Below, piece after piece: positions 1 through 10,091 of a DNA stretch of 64,000 bases (positions within the stretch are counted from its first letter, which is position 1; the number at the start of each line of letters is the position of its first letter). Under the pieces are notes generated by a model. It made no database searches. It saw only the letters and a list, made by a program, of their open reading frames with translations, and was not told where the DNA came from. Made by a program: the position numbers and the translations under genes. The stretch is from Phytomonas francai. Taxonomy: Eukaryota; Euglenozoa; Kinetoplastea; Trypanosomatida; Trypanosomatidae. Where the stretch lies: NCBI GenBank assembly GCA_001766655.1, contig MJCC01000001.1:239003-303002 (forward strand), in the 5' to 3' direction.

Positions 1-2793
1 CACCCCGCGCGCGCGGCCGGCCTCCACGCGGGCCCCCCCCCCTCCGTCCCGCGTCCGACGGCCCTGCGCGCGGGCGCGACGCACCTCTGGGCGGGCTACG
101 ACGACGGCGGCGTCGCCGTGTACGACCCGCTGGTGCTGCGCCGTGTGACGGAGGGCCGCTTCCACGCCGCGGCCGTCGTCGGCTTCGCCTTCCTCGCCGA
201 CGCGACGACCGTCTCGGCGGGCCTGGACGGCGGCCTCGTGCACTGGGGGCAGGAGGCGCACGGCTTCGAGGCCATCGCGCAGCTCACGGCGCGCGGCGGG
301 AACGACGGCGACGGCGGCCCCCTCGACGAGAGCCGACTGACCTGCCTCGTCGCGCTGCCGCTCGCCGGCGGCGGCGGCAAGGCGGAGGGGGCCGCCGCGC
401 TCGCGAAAACGGCCCCGCCAAGCGGCATCGTCCTCTGCGGGTTCGACTCCGGCGTCATCAGCGCGCTGGACGTGGTGCAGGGGCAGCGGTTCAACAGCCT
501 GCAGGGGCACCGAAAGCGCATCAACGCGCTGGTCGTCCTCGGCGAGCTGCTCTTCTCCGCCTCGGAGGATCACACCGTGTGTGTGTGGACGCTCCACATG
601 TCGGTCTGCATGCTGGAAAAGGCACCCAGCTTGGCAAGCCGCCTAGTCAAGCGCATCCCGGTATCCCCGTCCGTGCGAAGCCTGCTCGCGGACCCTTTGA
701 CGGACAGCATTTGGGTCGCCTACGCCGACGGCTTGCTCGAGCGGTGGAGCGGCAACATCAACGATGACTTCGGCATCGAAGAGGTGGTGCGAGATGGAAT
801 CTTAAATCGCAGTCCAGACGGTCCGCAGGGCCAAAGCGAGCTCAAAGAGGACGCGAGCACGGCTGGCGGTGATGAAGGAGACGGCGGTGGCTCGAAGGCG
901 CAAGAGGTGATCGGCTTGCTCGAGATTGGCTCGGTCGAGACGCAGCAGGTGCTCGCGTTGTCGAGCAATGGGGTCAACAAGACCTGGTATGGTCAGCGAA
1001 ACATCCTTGAGGAGTCCCTTTTGAACTCGATTCAGGCCTTAAATTCGGTGATCTGCGAGGACGCACAGGACACTGCCGTATGGCGGGAGCGGATGAATCT
1101 GCTCAAACAAAAAGAGCTCGAGCGCAAGCAGAAGTATGTTGTAATCATGGAGCGGCTTAACTGTCAAAAGACTCGCCTTCGCTACTTCGAGTTCTGGCGG
1201 CGTCTTGTACTGAAACACACCTTGAAACGAGAGCGTCAGGCAACGGCATCGGATCTTTCCGCATTCTCAAGGTACCGTCTCCTACGTCGTCATTTTACGA
1301 AGTGGGGAAATTGGTATGATAAACTGCTTCGCCACCGGAGACGCTCCCACCTCGTGAATTTGCTCAGGGAGGCTAATGAGCACACGCACATGCTTTCGCG
1401 CTTTCAACACTGGCGAATGTTGACGGTAAGGGAGAGGCTTCAGCGCTTTTCACGTCAGTGTCTGGATCTGATTGTGCAGGCCTCCGAACGACGTCTTTTG
1501 AGCATTTACTTTTGCAAACTTCGCTGCTTTGTTCAGCTCCGGGCCGTCCGGAAGGGTATTTTTTCCGCCCAAGCAGGTCACCCCAACGGCAGCTTCACGT
1601 CTCCCCATCCTCAGCAATTGTCGGAGGAACAAATTCAGTTGCTCTCTTTGAAGGCTCAGCGCCAAACCCTCGACCGGGCATTAGGCAAATGGGTTAAATT
1701 TACCGAGAAACAGAAGGAATCCTCCCTTTGGAGGACCGCGCTTAATCGCTACGCGGAGGCGTATCTCCGTACTCAACAGATGCGCTCCTATCGTTGGCTA
1801 TTCCACGGATGGCAGCGGTGGTATGTGCGGCGGCAGAGAATTTCCTCCTTACGTGCGGTGGCAGAGCTGATGGAAAAGCGCTTGGATACCTACCTCCAAG
1901 GGCAGTACTACCTGCAGTGGTGTGAGCGGCTTCACGCGGGCCGACTTCGGCAAAATACCGAAGAAACGAAAGACATTGAGCGGCGCCTGCTCCAGCTGGA
2001 GAAGGATCACGACGGGGATCTTTTCGAGAAGGTGCGCCTGCAAAACCGAATCAACGTGTTGATCGATCAACAGGCTCAGGCGGAGTTGAACCTGAAACGG
2101 GACCAGGCGCGGCTGCGGGCGCTAACGGAGACCGGCGAGGTCCTCCGCGAGCGCGCGGCGGCCTTCGAGCGCGACGCCACGGAGTGCGGCCCCCAGGGTG
2201 AGGCCCTCAGCTATGCGCCCGCCGCCGCGCTCTCGAGCCTGTCCCTCTCCCCATCTGCGGCGGCGAGGGCGGGCTCGATGAGCGCGAACGCGGCGCTCTA
2301 CCGCCGGCTGATTGACGCGCAGCGGCTCTCGCCCGGGGTGCTCGCGCAGATGGCGCTCCCCGACGCCCTCCACCACGTCCTCGCGCAGCTCAAAGGCAAC
2401 GTCCTGAACCTCTACACGGACCTCGGGATCTTCCGGGAGGTGCGGGAGCGCCGCCGGGGCGGGGCCACCGCCGCCGCGATCTTCCTCGAGGCCTTCGCGG
2501 AGGTCAAGCGGCTGGGGATGGCGGCCGCGCGGGGCCCGCCGAGGGCGGGGCGGGGCGCGCGGTGGCCGATGAGCCTCGAGGCCCTCGATCGCCTCCCCGG
2601 GCACCACTGCGCGGGGGTCTTGCGCGGGATCAAAACGCTCGTCGTCGCGTACGACCTGCTCGACGCCGGCGACGCGGAGAGGACCGCGGCGGCCTGCGAG
2701 GAGGTCGTGCGGAACGCGGACTGGATCTTCCTCCTCGCGCGGGCCTCCTACCAACGGCGGAAGCCGGCTCTACCGAAGAATAATCGGGTTTAG
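1..2793 (+). CDS. WD40 protein with Sfi1-like repeats, 5'-truncated by window edge
   Basis: The frame is open from base 1, so the true start lies outside the window; the GTG at 118 is not a start. The first third holds WD40-like blades (for example LWAGYDDGGVAVYD near base 85, then SAGLDGGLVHW and LFSASEDHTVCVW). From about base 1130 to 2000 comes a helical region with regularly spaced Trp/Phe in the pattern of centrin-binding Sfi1 repeats (YFEFWRRLV, HFTKWGNWYDKLL, RFQHWRMLTV, ALGKWVKF, LFHGWQRWYV, YYLQWCERL). A coiled coil and an Ala/Arg-rich tail follow. Inferred role: a centriole, basal-body or axoneme scaffold that may bind centrin. The ends are much richer in GC than the middle. The domain reading is from motifs only; a non-centrin helical array is the main alternative. 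Confidence 0.72.
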   Translation, partial: HPARAAGLHAGPPPSVPRPTALRAGATHLWAGYDDGGVAVYDPLVLRRVTEGRFHAAAVVGFAFLADATTVSAGLDGGLVHWGQEAHGFEAIAQLTARGGNDGDGGPLDESRLTCLVALPLAGGGGKAEGAAALAKTAPPSGIVLCGFDSGVISALDVVQGQRFNSLQGHRKRINALVVLGELLFSASEDHTVCVWTLHMSVCMLEKAPSLASRLVKRIPVSPSVRSLLADPLTDSIWVAYADGLLERWSGNINDDFGIEEVVRDGILNRSPDGPQGQSELKEDASTAGGDEGDGGGSKAQEVIGLLEIGSVETQQVLALSSNGVNKTWYGQRNILEESLLNSIQALNSVICEDAQDTAVWRERMNLLKQKELERKQKYVVIMERLNCQKTRLRYFEFWRRLVLKHTLKRERQATASDLSAFSRYRLLRRHFTKWGNWYDKLLRHRRRSHLVNLLREANEHTHMLSRFQHWRMLTVRERLQRFSRQCLDLIVQASERRLLSIYFCKLRCFVQLRAVRKGIFSAQAGHPNGSFTSPHPQQLSEEQIQLLSLKAQRQTLDRALGKWVKFTEKQKESSLWRTALNRYAEAYLRTQQMRSYRWLFHGWQRWYVRRQRISSLRAVAELMEKRLDTYLQGQYYLQWCERLHAGRLRQNTEETKDIERRLLQLEKDHDGDLFEKVRLQNRINVLIDQQAQAELNLKRDQARLRALTETGEVLRERAAAFERDATECGPQGEALSYAPAAALSSLSLSPSAAARAGSMSANAALYRRLIDAQRLSPGVLAQMALPDALHHVLAQLKGNVLNLYTDLGIFREVRERRRGGATAAAIFLEAFAEVKRLGMAAARGPPRAGRGARWPMSLEALDRLPGHHCAGVLRGIKTLVVAYDLLDAGDAERTAAACEEVVRNADWIFLLARASYQRRKPALPKNNRV

Positions 2794-3362
2794 CGCGGGC
2801 GATCGGTCGAATCAGGAAATCCTTATAGAAAGAGTGGTCTGGTCGTGTGCGATTCGACTGGAACCCGAAACAGGTAGTGAAAAAATGGTTTTCTTTGGCT
2901 AAAATACATAGATTGAGGGTAACATTACAAGGTGGGAGGGAGGGGCGAGAATTATGCGTGTATCTTATACTTTCTGCACAATTAAGGGAACGTACACCAA
3001 TAGATTGCTGCTTTATAAAAAAAAAAAAATGAGTCGCTGAAATCAATGCTTATGGAATGAAAAATGCTGTTTCTACTGAAACTATTAGATATAGGGTTGA
3101 GTATCTATCTCCATAAGGTAGATGGGTTGCCAGAGGTTGTCTATTTGGATTCTTCTTTTTTTTCCCTTTGCCTCTATTTTGTTGACTCTATTGCTTTTAT
3201 AATAAGGGTGCCTCTTTATCAATCTTTTAAATACCATTTTCAACGCGGCTTTATTGACTTATTGGTCCGAAAACTATCTTTTTATTTAAATTAGGCATTG
3301 AAAAGAGCGTGTAATCGCACTGACGGGCGTATTCTTGTTGCCTCTCAACGAAAGACGCATTC
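2794..3362. other. Intergenic spacer, AT-rich
   Basis: No supported gene. It holds an A run near 3017-3029 and T/C-rich stretches (about 3149-3185 and 3325-3345) that could serve trans-splicing of the next gene. Short open frames on both strands show no protein-like pattern. Confidence 0.6.
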
Positions 3363-3947
3363 ATGCCCCAAACTGTTTTGCTTGCGATTTTCATTCCACT
3401 CATCACCTATGTTGTTTGCCTTTGCTTCTTTTACCAAAATTTAGTTATTTTTGCAATTTCTGGTGCTCTTGGCTTCTTGATTGGGGCCTTCATCCTATGG
3501 ATACACTCGAATTTTTTGGCGTCCAAGTATCTCAGTGAGCGTGAGGCGCGGGATGCACAACGTGCGAAGGATAACCTATCAGGCTTCACCTGCTCTGATA
3601 AGTCAAATAAGACTCTGAGAGGAAGAGGAACACGACCTTCTCATGCTGCCTGGGGGGTAGTGGAGTCCTTGATACTTCAGGAGGAGTGGAAGAAGCAGGG
3701 GGGAGAAATAAAAAAACAAAACGAAAACAGCATCGGGATGCCTTCAAGGGCCTCAGGCGATACTGAGAATGCAGGACTTTGGTTTTATCATAAGGGGAAA
3801 AAATACGTGGGCCCACGAACAACGCAGCGGCTATCGCCTGTGTTTCCTGCATTTTTGAGCTTGATTTATATCTTACTTGCTGCTTCAAATCTGTTGACAG
3901 TGTTTTTGGTTGTTATAATCGAAATGGCAACGGATGAGCACCCTTGA
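3363..3947 (+). CDS. Unrecognised small membrane protein
   Basis: This is a 194-residue open frame from an ATG. Two hydrophobic segments lie at the N-terminus (residues about 5-24 and 27-47), then a hydrophilic Lys/Arg/Ser-rich middle, and a third hydrophobic segment near residues 157-186. The protein is probably an integral membrane protein with three helices and a loop of about 110 residues. I recognise no family motif. Its position between two well-supported genes on the same strand and the ordered hydrophobicity support it as real; the function is unknown. Confidence 0.6.
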   Translation: MPQTVLLAIFIPLITYVVCLCFFYQNLVIFAISGALGFLIGAFILWIHSNFLASKYLSEREARDAQRAKDNLSGFTCSDKSNKTLRGRGTRPSHAAWGVVESLILQEEWKKQGGEIKKQNENSIGMPSRASGDTENAGLWFYHKGKKYVGPRTTQRLSPVFPAFLSLIYILLAASNLLTVFLVVIIEMATDEHP

Positions 3948-4294
3948 GGTTTGCAGAAAGGGGAGAAGAAAGGAGGAGTGATAGCTATTTCAAAACTCAC
4001 TGCTTGTACTTTCTGATTGGAATCCAACCATACTGTACCTATATTCGATTCGGGGCGATCAATTTTAAAAATGTTTTCTGCATGCAAAAATATGCCGCAT
4101 CTACAACAGTTTCAACTATTAGGATCTTGTCTATGATTATAATAGAGGGGGTTGATCTCCAAATGATTTACTTATACTATTTTACTATTGTGTCTCTCTC
4201 TCCTTGAAGATATTTCTTCAACTCTAGTATTGACGATATATATATATATATATATATTAGAATACTTTTGTGTGTGGAGTTCTCTAATAGAGAG
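3948..4294. other. Intergenic spacer with AT microsatellite and probable splice acceptor
   Basis: A CT-rich tract at about 4190-4204 and a second pyrimidine run ending in AG at 4226-4227 look like a spliced-leader acceptor for the next gene. A TA dinucleotide repeat follows at about 4236-4259, so it would sit in the 5' UTR. Confidence 0.55.
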
Positions 4295-5779
4295 ATGCCA
4301 CGCGTGGTAAGAGCGCAAGTTGCCTGGCGGGCAGGGAAGGAGATGGATGCCTTTCTCCGTCAGCGGACCTGGCATTGGGTGGTTCACCAGAACTATACCC
4401 TCGCGGCGGACTACGCGATTCGTCTGCTCAATCGCCATCAAAATGACCCCTTAGGGCTCCTTCTCGGAGAGATTGCGGGAAAACGCGCGGGGCAAAGTAC
4501 CTTTGCGGAGAAATGTGCGGAGGCGAGGCTGCGGCTGTGCGCGCGAAAGGGCGTCGACGACGCCACGGTGCTGATCTACCCAAACGCCTTACCCACACCG
4601 GACAAAATCCAGGCCCTCTTGCGAGATGCACAGGAAGAGGAGGGCGAAAACGATCAAAACGAAGCAAAACAAAATAAAAAAACAAGGGAAGAGAATCAGG
4701 GGGAGAGGAAAAAGGAGGTTGCGACTGAACGACTTGTCGTACGGGAAACTGCGCCGTTTGCGGAGGCGCAGGCCGCCGTTCTTCGCTGCTGCCGCCGTGT
4801 CCTCTCCTTCCCGTCGTCGTCGTTGGTGAAGGAAAGGGGGGGAAGTGAAACGGAAAACGACATTAACGAAAAACCATCGGTGGAGCTTCTCGAACCTAAG
4901 GGAGAATTGTCTGGGAGGGGGCTTTTTGCGGCGCGCCGCTTCCCCCCGCGGCAGGTTCTCCTCATCGATGACGCCGCCTTCGCCTTCCGCATGGATGAGG
5001 GCCGCTGCGCGCACTGCCTCGCCCCCCTTCCGCGCGACCCCTTTTCCTGCCCGCACTGCCAAAGTGGGAACGAAAACGGGCGTGGGGAAGGGGAGAAATA
5101 CTGCGATAGAGGCTGCCAGGAGGCGGCCTGGGCGCAGTACCACGCCTGCTGCTGCGCCTCCGTCAACCCTTCCTTCGTGCGTTGGCAGCGGGCGATGGAG
5201 GAGGTGCTTTACGGCGGAAATGGGAGCGCAAAAAACACGAATGATACGAATCCTAATAGCGAAAGCCTCGACGCTCGAGGCGCGCTTTCCTGCCTTGCTG
5301 TCGCGAAGCTTTGTGCGATGGCGACGATGCGGGGGCTCCACCCGCTCGCGCTGCCCGAATTGGCTTCCCTCCGCGGCGTAGTCGAGTACAATCCCCCCAC
5401 CGCGTTGGCCGAGATCGGGGCCCTCTCGGTGGCCTTTTCCGAATTCTTTCGCCAGCCCAATTTATTCATGGAGGAAGTTCTCTCACTGTTGGCGTTGCTG
5501 CAGACGAACGAGTTTTTCCTCCCGGAAAGCGGCGGAATCGCGTTATTCCCAGTCTTAAGTTTTCTAAACCACAGCTGCGAACCGAATTGCGCAGTGATTC
5601 AGGGAGTCAGCCCTTCACAGCGGCGATTAATTTCTCTACGCGATATTCGCGATGGCGAGCAGCTATTCATCGATTACAACTCTCACCTGACATCGAAATT
5701 GGATTACGAGCACCGCAAGGCATTGTGTGCGCAGCGGCATTTTGTGTGCTTCTGCGCAAAATGCATCCGGAGAATTTGA
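4295..5779 (+). CDS. MYND/SET-domain protein (SMYD-like lysine methyltransferase)
   Basis: The first in-frame ATG is at 4295, giving 494 residues; an upstream TTG is not needed. The N-terminal 120 residues look helical (TPR-like), followed by a charged Lys/Glu linker. The SET N-terminal strand GRGLFAARRF is near residue 207. A MYND-type zinc finger at about 237-287 splits the SET domain (CAHC, CPHC, YC-x3-C, then His and Cys), the SMYD arrangement. The SET core FLNHSCEPNC lies near 423-432, GEQLFIDY near 455, and a post-SET CFCAKC near the C-terminus. These are the S-adenosylmethionine and substrate-site motifs, so catalysis is plausible. The target (histone or other protein) cannot be told. 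The linker may be low-complexity disorder. Confidence 0.85.
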   Translation: MPRVVRAQVAWRAGKEMDAFLRQRTWHWVVHQNYTLAADYAIRLLNRHQNDPLGLLLGEIAGKRAGQSTFAEKCAEARLRLCARKGVDDATVLIYPNALPTPDKIQALLRDAQEEEGENDQNEAKQNKKTREENQGERKKEVATERLVVRETAPFAEAQAAVLRCCRRVLSFPSSSLVKERGGSETENDINEKPSVELLEPKGELSGRGLFAARRFPPRQVLLIDDAAFAFRMDEGRCAHCLAPLPRDPFSCPHCQSGNENGRGEGEKYCDRGCQEAAWAQYHACCCASVNPSFVRWQRAMEEVLYGGNGSAKNTNDTNPNSESLDARGALSCLAVAKLCAMATMRGLHPLALPELASLRGVVEYNPPTALAEIGALSVAFSEFFRQPNLFMEEVLSLLALLQTNEFFLPESGGIALFPVLSFLNHSCEPNCAVIQGVSPSQRRLISLRDIRDGEQLFIDYNSHLTSKLDYEHRKALCAQRHFVCFCAKCIRRI

Positions 5780-6135
5780 CAGCGCACTCACCAATGAAAA
5801 AGAGGAACGATCTATTTCAAATCGATATCAAAATAGATATTAGATAATGGGATATTAATGGCTCTGCCGACGTATTTTGTGAAAAGGACGAACCCCTTCT
5901 GGTTTCTTGCTATGCTATCGTAGTAACCCGATTAAAAGCGTGTAAGCAATTAAAGAAAAACGATATTAAGTCTACTTCTACGTGATTTATTTATCTACTT
6001 TCTCTTAGAGCTTTTTTGCCTCCAATTTTTGTTAAACCCCCTCCCCCCTCCCTCCCTCCCTAAAACAGCAGTATCCGTCCCAAAACAAAAGGGAGTGATA
6101 AAGGGCGAGCGCGCGTTGAAGTCTTCGAGCATCAC
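5780..6135. other. Intergenic spacer
   Basis: No gene seen. A pyrimidine-rich stretch at about 6036-6060 (runs of C and CT) is a candidate splice-acceptor tract for the next gene. Confidence 0.5.
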
Positions 6136-8442
6136 ATGCTTCGGCTATGTCATCCTGTGCGTTCCCCCACCCCTGTACACGAGACGCTATCACAATGGAC
6201 GCGTCAGCTCGCCTCCAAGGTCGCCGCTTTACCGCCTTTGCGCGGCCACCCCCCCCCCATTTCCCGCCCGTCCGCCTTTGGCGAGGAGAAGCACCAAACC
6301 CCCCCTTTTCCCTCCGCGTCGTCCGTCGAGGCGCTCTGGGAGGACGTCGTGCACGCGACGCGGCAGGCCTTCTCGATGAAGGAGACGGACACCCTCTACA
6401 GCGTTGTCCACTGCCTGCTCGACAGGGGCTATCCCCCCCCCCGCTGGGAGCTCTGGCCGCGGATGGCGAAGTGGCTGCTGACCTACGCCGACGTCGAGTG
6501 CACGTCGGTGCTTTGCTATCCCGGGGAATCGGAGGCCACGCTGCGCGCCGCGGAGCGGCCGTTTCCGCCAAACCCGATCTCAAGCTTTGGCGAGGATCTC
6601 GCCCGTTCGAACGGCGAGGGTGGCATGAATTTTGCGCAGGAAAGCGATCACGAGGACGGCGCGACGCCGTATTTCATTTTCCCCTCCCGCGAGATGCTGC
6701 TTCTGACAGGGGGGGTCGTCCCCCTGAGCGCGCGGCTTCCCTGCGCGGATGGCAAGCTTCTTCATCAATTTCTCTCGATGTTTTGCCATCATGCTCGGGT
6801 AGAAATCCTGCAAAAGCCGAGCACCTTTGGTGGCTCTGATGAACTCCAAGGCGATGTCATTCGCGAGGAAAACGCGAAGGTGTATACCCTGCTGAACGAC
6901 ATGAACGAAGCCCTTTTCGGTGTAATTCGGACTAATTTTAACACCATACGTATTCGTTTTGTACTAGAGGCGGTTTCGCGGTACGTGTTTTTCCTTTGGG
7001 AGGTGGACCACCTTCTTGAGAAGCCCCCGCAACAAAATTTAGGCCTGCAGACAGAAACTCATCGCATACACGAAGTAAACAACGAGAAGAAACCACCCCC
7101 TTCTCTGCTTCTTTCGTTTGTGCGATCCTTAGTTAAGAAGCCGGTGAACCCCCCTACCTCGGCGCTAGGTGCGCGTCTAGCTCTTTGCGGCGTCGCCTTC
7201 GCGATTGATAGGATGATTGCCGCGGGAAGAAACACGAAAGATAGTCTTTCGGGTGATGTGGAGTTCGAATACGCCGCGCTGCTTTCCTTTCCGAGTTATC
7301 TCCTAAGTGAGGTTTCTTTGTCGGAGCGAAGGCTTCAGTTCGACGCGGTGAGCTCCGCGGTACGGGGCATCCTCCGCTACTACGAGAGGTCCGCATTTTA
7401 CCCTGAAAAGAAGGGCGAGGAGATGCTCACATGGCCTCCGTTGGCGCCCTTGATGGAGAAATTTTTTGACTTTGTCGACGTTTCATTACAGCATAACGCG
7501 AATCAAAACAATCCGCTGAATATCTCCGAGGAGGGAGAGCAGCAGCTACGGCAGGATGTATTGTTGGCCTGGCTTCGCTGCCTTCGCGTCGAGGCGGCGT
7601 CTCCGAATGTTTTTTTGCGCGATTCGATGAGCATTGTCGAGCGCTGTGCGCCCTCCATCGCGCTTGAGGCGGAGCTCATCGCCGGAAAGGTCACCCTATT
7701 CGACTACTTCGAGCTCCTTGAGGAGAGCAAGCAGACAATCTACGACGACATTTTAACGTCTTTACGCCACCTTCTCGAACTTCGTCCGCGTCCCAACGTA
7801 TCCTCCACTGTGGGTTCATCTGAGGGAGTGTTTGTCGATGACGAGGAACGGAAAAGCGAGCAGGAGTTGGGAGAACAAATTCCAGGCGAGGATCTTATTG
7901 CGGGTTCTGGCAACACCCCCCTGGACAAAGATACGCAGGAGATCATTCAGACCTCGCACCAACTGGTTATCAAGGCCCTCTGTGATTCTCATCAGATGCA
8001 TTGCATCAACACCGCCTATAACATCGTCATTACCCACAAATATCAGGGGTTGATCATCACAAAAAAGATCATTCGACCTTTGATTGAAGCCCTCAGCCGT
8101 CATGGCGACTGCCGTGTTTTCAATTTGGTGGATTTGTGTGTTTTATATTCGAACAATCAAATCGATATGCCGATTATTGCCGGACTTTTTCGGACGTGCG
8201 CCGTCGCGGGCGATCACCACCGCGCGCGAACGCTCTTGCAGATTCTGAAGGATATCGTTCCTGGCTTTCTTGTCAAGGCAACGCCCGATATTATCGACTT
8301 TTTGAAGGAGCTGAAAGTGCTCCCGGCGGAGCCTTATCATTTATTCACAACAGAGGAAGAAAAACTGGAAAAGAGTGCACTTGGTTACTTCGCGGATGTC
8401 ACGCCGCGTGAGATTCCAAATATTACGCCTGTAAAGAAGTAA
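6136..8442 (+). CDS. Large helical-repeat protein, possibly mitochondrial, PPR-like C-terminus
   Basis: A 768-residue frame from ATG. The N-terminus (MLRLCHPVRS..., basic, no acid residues in the first 15) resembles a mitochondrial presequence. The body is helical. The last 200 residues contain repeated helix-turn-helix units, with phrases such as NTAYNIVITHKYQGL, PLIEALSRHGDCR and AGLFRTCAVAGDHHRARTLLQ that resemble pentatricopeptide repeats. Kinetoplastids use many PPR-type proteins in mitochondrial RNA processing and ribosomes, so such a role is possible but is inference. No catalytic motif is seen. An acidic low-complexity stretch separates the two halves near residues 560-590. Confidence 0.65.
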   Translation: MLRLCHPVRSPTPVHETLSQWTRQLASKVAALPPLRGHPPPISRPSAFGEEKHQTPPFPSASSVEALWEDVVHATRQAFSMKETDTLYSVVHCLLDRGYPPPRWELWPRMAKWLLTYADVECTSVLCYPGESEATLRAAERPFPPNPISSFGEDLARSNGEGGMNFAQESDHEDGATPYFIFPSREMLLLTGGVVPLSARLPCADGKLLHQFLSMFCHHARVEILQKPSTFGGSDELQGDVIREENAKVYTLLNDMNEALFGVIRTNFNTIRIRFVLEAVSRYVFFLWEVDHLLEKPPQQNLGLQTETHRIHEVNNEKKPPPSLLLSFVRSLVKKPVNPPTSALGARLALCGVAFAIDRMIAAGRNTKDSLSGDVEFEYAALLSFPSYLLSEVSLSERRLQFDAVSSAVRGILRYYERSAFYPEKKGEEMLTWPPLAPLMEKFFDFVDVSLQHNANQNNPLNISEEGEQQLRQDVLLAWLRCLRVEAASPNVFLRDSMSIVERCAPSIALEAELIAGKVTLFDYFELLEESKQTIYDDILTSLRHLLELRPRPNVSSTVGSSEGVFVDDEERKSEQELGEQIPGEDLIAGSGNTPLDKDTQEIIQTSHQLVIKALCDSHQMHCINTAYNIVITHKYQGLIITKKIIRPLIEALSRHGDCRVFNLVDLCVLYSNNQIDMPIIAGLFRTCAVAGDHHRARTLLQILKDIVPGFLVKATPDIIDFLKELKVLPAEPYHLFTTEEEKLEKSALGYFADVTPREIPNITPVKK

Positions 8443-8794
8443 ATACCGTTGGAATGTGTGTGTGTGTGTGTGTGTGTGTGTCGGAGGAGGGGGGGGGGGG
8501 GCATTATTTTTATTTTTAAAATATGCCTTTTTTTCAATCTATAGGAGCATTTATATCTCTGTAAGTTACTTTCTATGTGCTTTTTACCCTGAATAATTGT
8601 TTGATTTCAGGTGGAAGACAATGATCGTCACGCCTCTTTGCAGTCCTTAACTTTAACGTATCCGCGTGTACCTAAATATTTTTTACTCTTACGGGTCTTT
8701 TTCTCTCTAAATCTAAATTTAAAATCTCGTAAATTCGAGGAAGCCTCTATAAAAAAGGATTCAATTCCGAAATTAGAGAAGGGCCCACGAGAAA
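8443..8794. repeat. Intergenic spacer with TG microsatellite and poly-G run
   Basis: A TG dinucleotide repeat at about 8456-8481 is followed by a G run at about 8488-8501. The rest is AT-rich with T runs. No gene is seen. Confidence 0.6.
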
Positions 8795-9511
8795 ATGAGC
8801 ACCGATCCCAACGGCTCCCGCTGGTCCACCTCGGAGAAGAACTTTGGCAAGAACCTGCTTAAAAAAACCGGTTGGACGGAGGGGAGCGGGCTCGGAAAGG
8901 ATCACACGGGCATCACCACGCACATCAAATCCGTCCGAAAGGACGACGCCACGGGGATCGGCTATAAGGCGGGCGTGCAGGAGACGTGGAATACGCAGTC
9001 GGTGGGCTTTGCCGACGTCTTAGATCGCATCAAGAGGAAGGCGGTCGTCGCGATGAGCAACTCTGACGTCGACGAGGATGCGGCGGAGTCGGAAAGGACC
9101 GCCGACGTGAAGCCCTCCTCGCCGATTGAAAGCAAACATTTTAAAATGTACGCGAAGCGAAACGCGCTCAAGACGGAGCTCCTGAGAAATACCGAAAACG
9201 GGGATGAAAGTAGCCACCAAGAGATTTTAGGCCACGCTGCGCGCCGCAAACGGGGCTTGGGGGTGGAAGATGAAGAGGATGAGAATGTGAACAAGAAAAG
9301 GCCCCGGGAAGGAGAGAGGGATCAGGAAGAAAATAAAGAAGAAAAGGAAGAAGCAGTAGCCTTGCGTTCTCCGTTGTTGCTTCGGCTAATGCAGCGTTGT
9401 GTAAAGCACGAGCTGAATCCCACCGCGCACGTGGAGAAAGGGAGGGTTCGGATAGTAAAACCGACGTTGCGGCAGCCAAAGTGCACCGACACACCCTTTC
9501 TTATGAATTAA
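8795..9511 (+). CDS. G-patch protein of the PinX1/Gno1 type
   Basis: A 238-residue protein. Residues about 15-60 form a G-patch in which the key residues FGKNLLKKTGW, GSGLGKD and GIGYKAG match the PinX1/Gno1 layout, and HIKSVRKDD sits at the position of HIKV in PinX1. Family knowledge: these proteins activate the DEAH helicase Prp43 in rRNA maturation and in animals also touch telomerase. The C-terminal half is charged (Lys/Glu/Arg-rich) with a possible nuclear or nucleolar signal (KKRPRE near residue 168). The usual family N-terminal position of the G-patch is kept. A role in ribosome assembly is inferred. Confidence 0.8.
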   Translation: MSTDPNGSRWSTSEKNFGKNLLKKTGWTEGSGLGKDHTGITTHIKSVRKDDATGIGYKAGVQETWNTQSVGFADVLDRIKRKAVVAMSNSDVDEDAAESERTADVKPSSPIESKHFKMYAKRNALKTELLRNTENGDESSHQEILGHAARRKRGLGVEDEEDENVNKKRPREGERDQEENKEEKEEAVALRSPLLLRLMQRCVKHELNPTAHVEKGRVRIVKPTLRQPKCTDTPFLMN

Positions 9512-10091
9512 GCATATGAAATGAAGCATATTGATCATGCCGTTAATAGAATGTAATAATGCGTGATTAATCTATAAAACACATTTAAAAAAATGAAAAG
9601 ATAATAACAGTCTTCACCTTATCATAAGAATATTCTGCCTTTTATCCTTTTTTGCCACTAAGGTGAAAAATGGAATAAAGAGGAGGACAGGAGCGTGGAG
9701 TTTTTATTTACCCTCACAATTGTTTTGTCTTCTAAGTTCGTGTTTCCCTTTCGCATGGACGCGAATTTAACTATTTATTATTATTTTATAAAAGTGAAGG
9801 AAAACCTGTAGTTTGTCGCGAAGCCCCCCCCCCTTGTTGTTACTATAGAAAACATTCTTATAGATCGTAATATAGGCTCTTCTATAGCTAAAAGTGAGTA
9901 CGGGGGTGACGATATACCCTATCCTCATAAAGTGGCACTAAAACAAGTTTTATATACAAAATACAATATAGAAAACAGCAAAGTGGGAAAAGAAAAAGAA
10001 TAAAAACAAGCATACCCCTAGATCTCGAAAGGCTTGAATTAAGTGCATATAGATATAAATATATAGAATAGTAGTGAGGGGAGGGGGGTAA
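9512..10091. other. Intergenic spacer, AT-rich
   Basis: No supported gene. It has a C run at about 9824-9833 and AT-rich stretches. No clear CT tract stands immediately before the next gene. Confidence 0.5.

Noticed and set aside
2122..2754. Minus-strand frame of 210 codons
   Set aside because: It mirrors the GC-rich Ala/Arg end of the WD40 gene; Arg/Gly/Pro-rich with no motif, typical of antisense in GC-rich DNA.
8750..8770. B-box-like GATTCAATTCC
   Set aside because: Flanking bases do not form a T-arm stem and no A box stands upstream, so it is not a tRNA.
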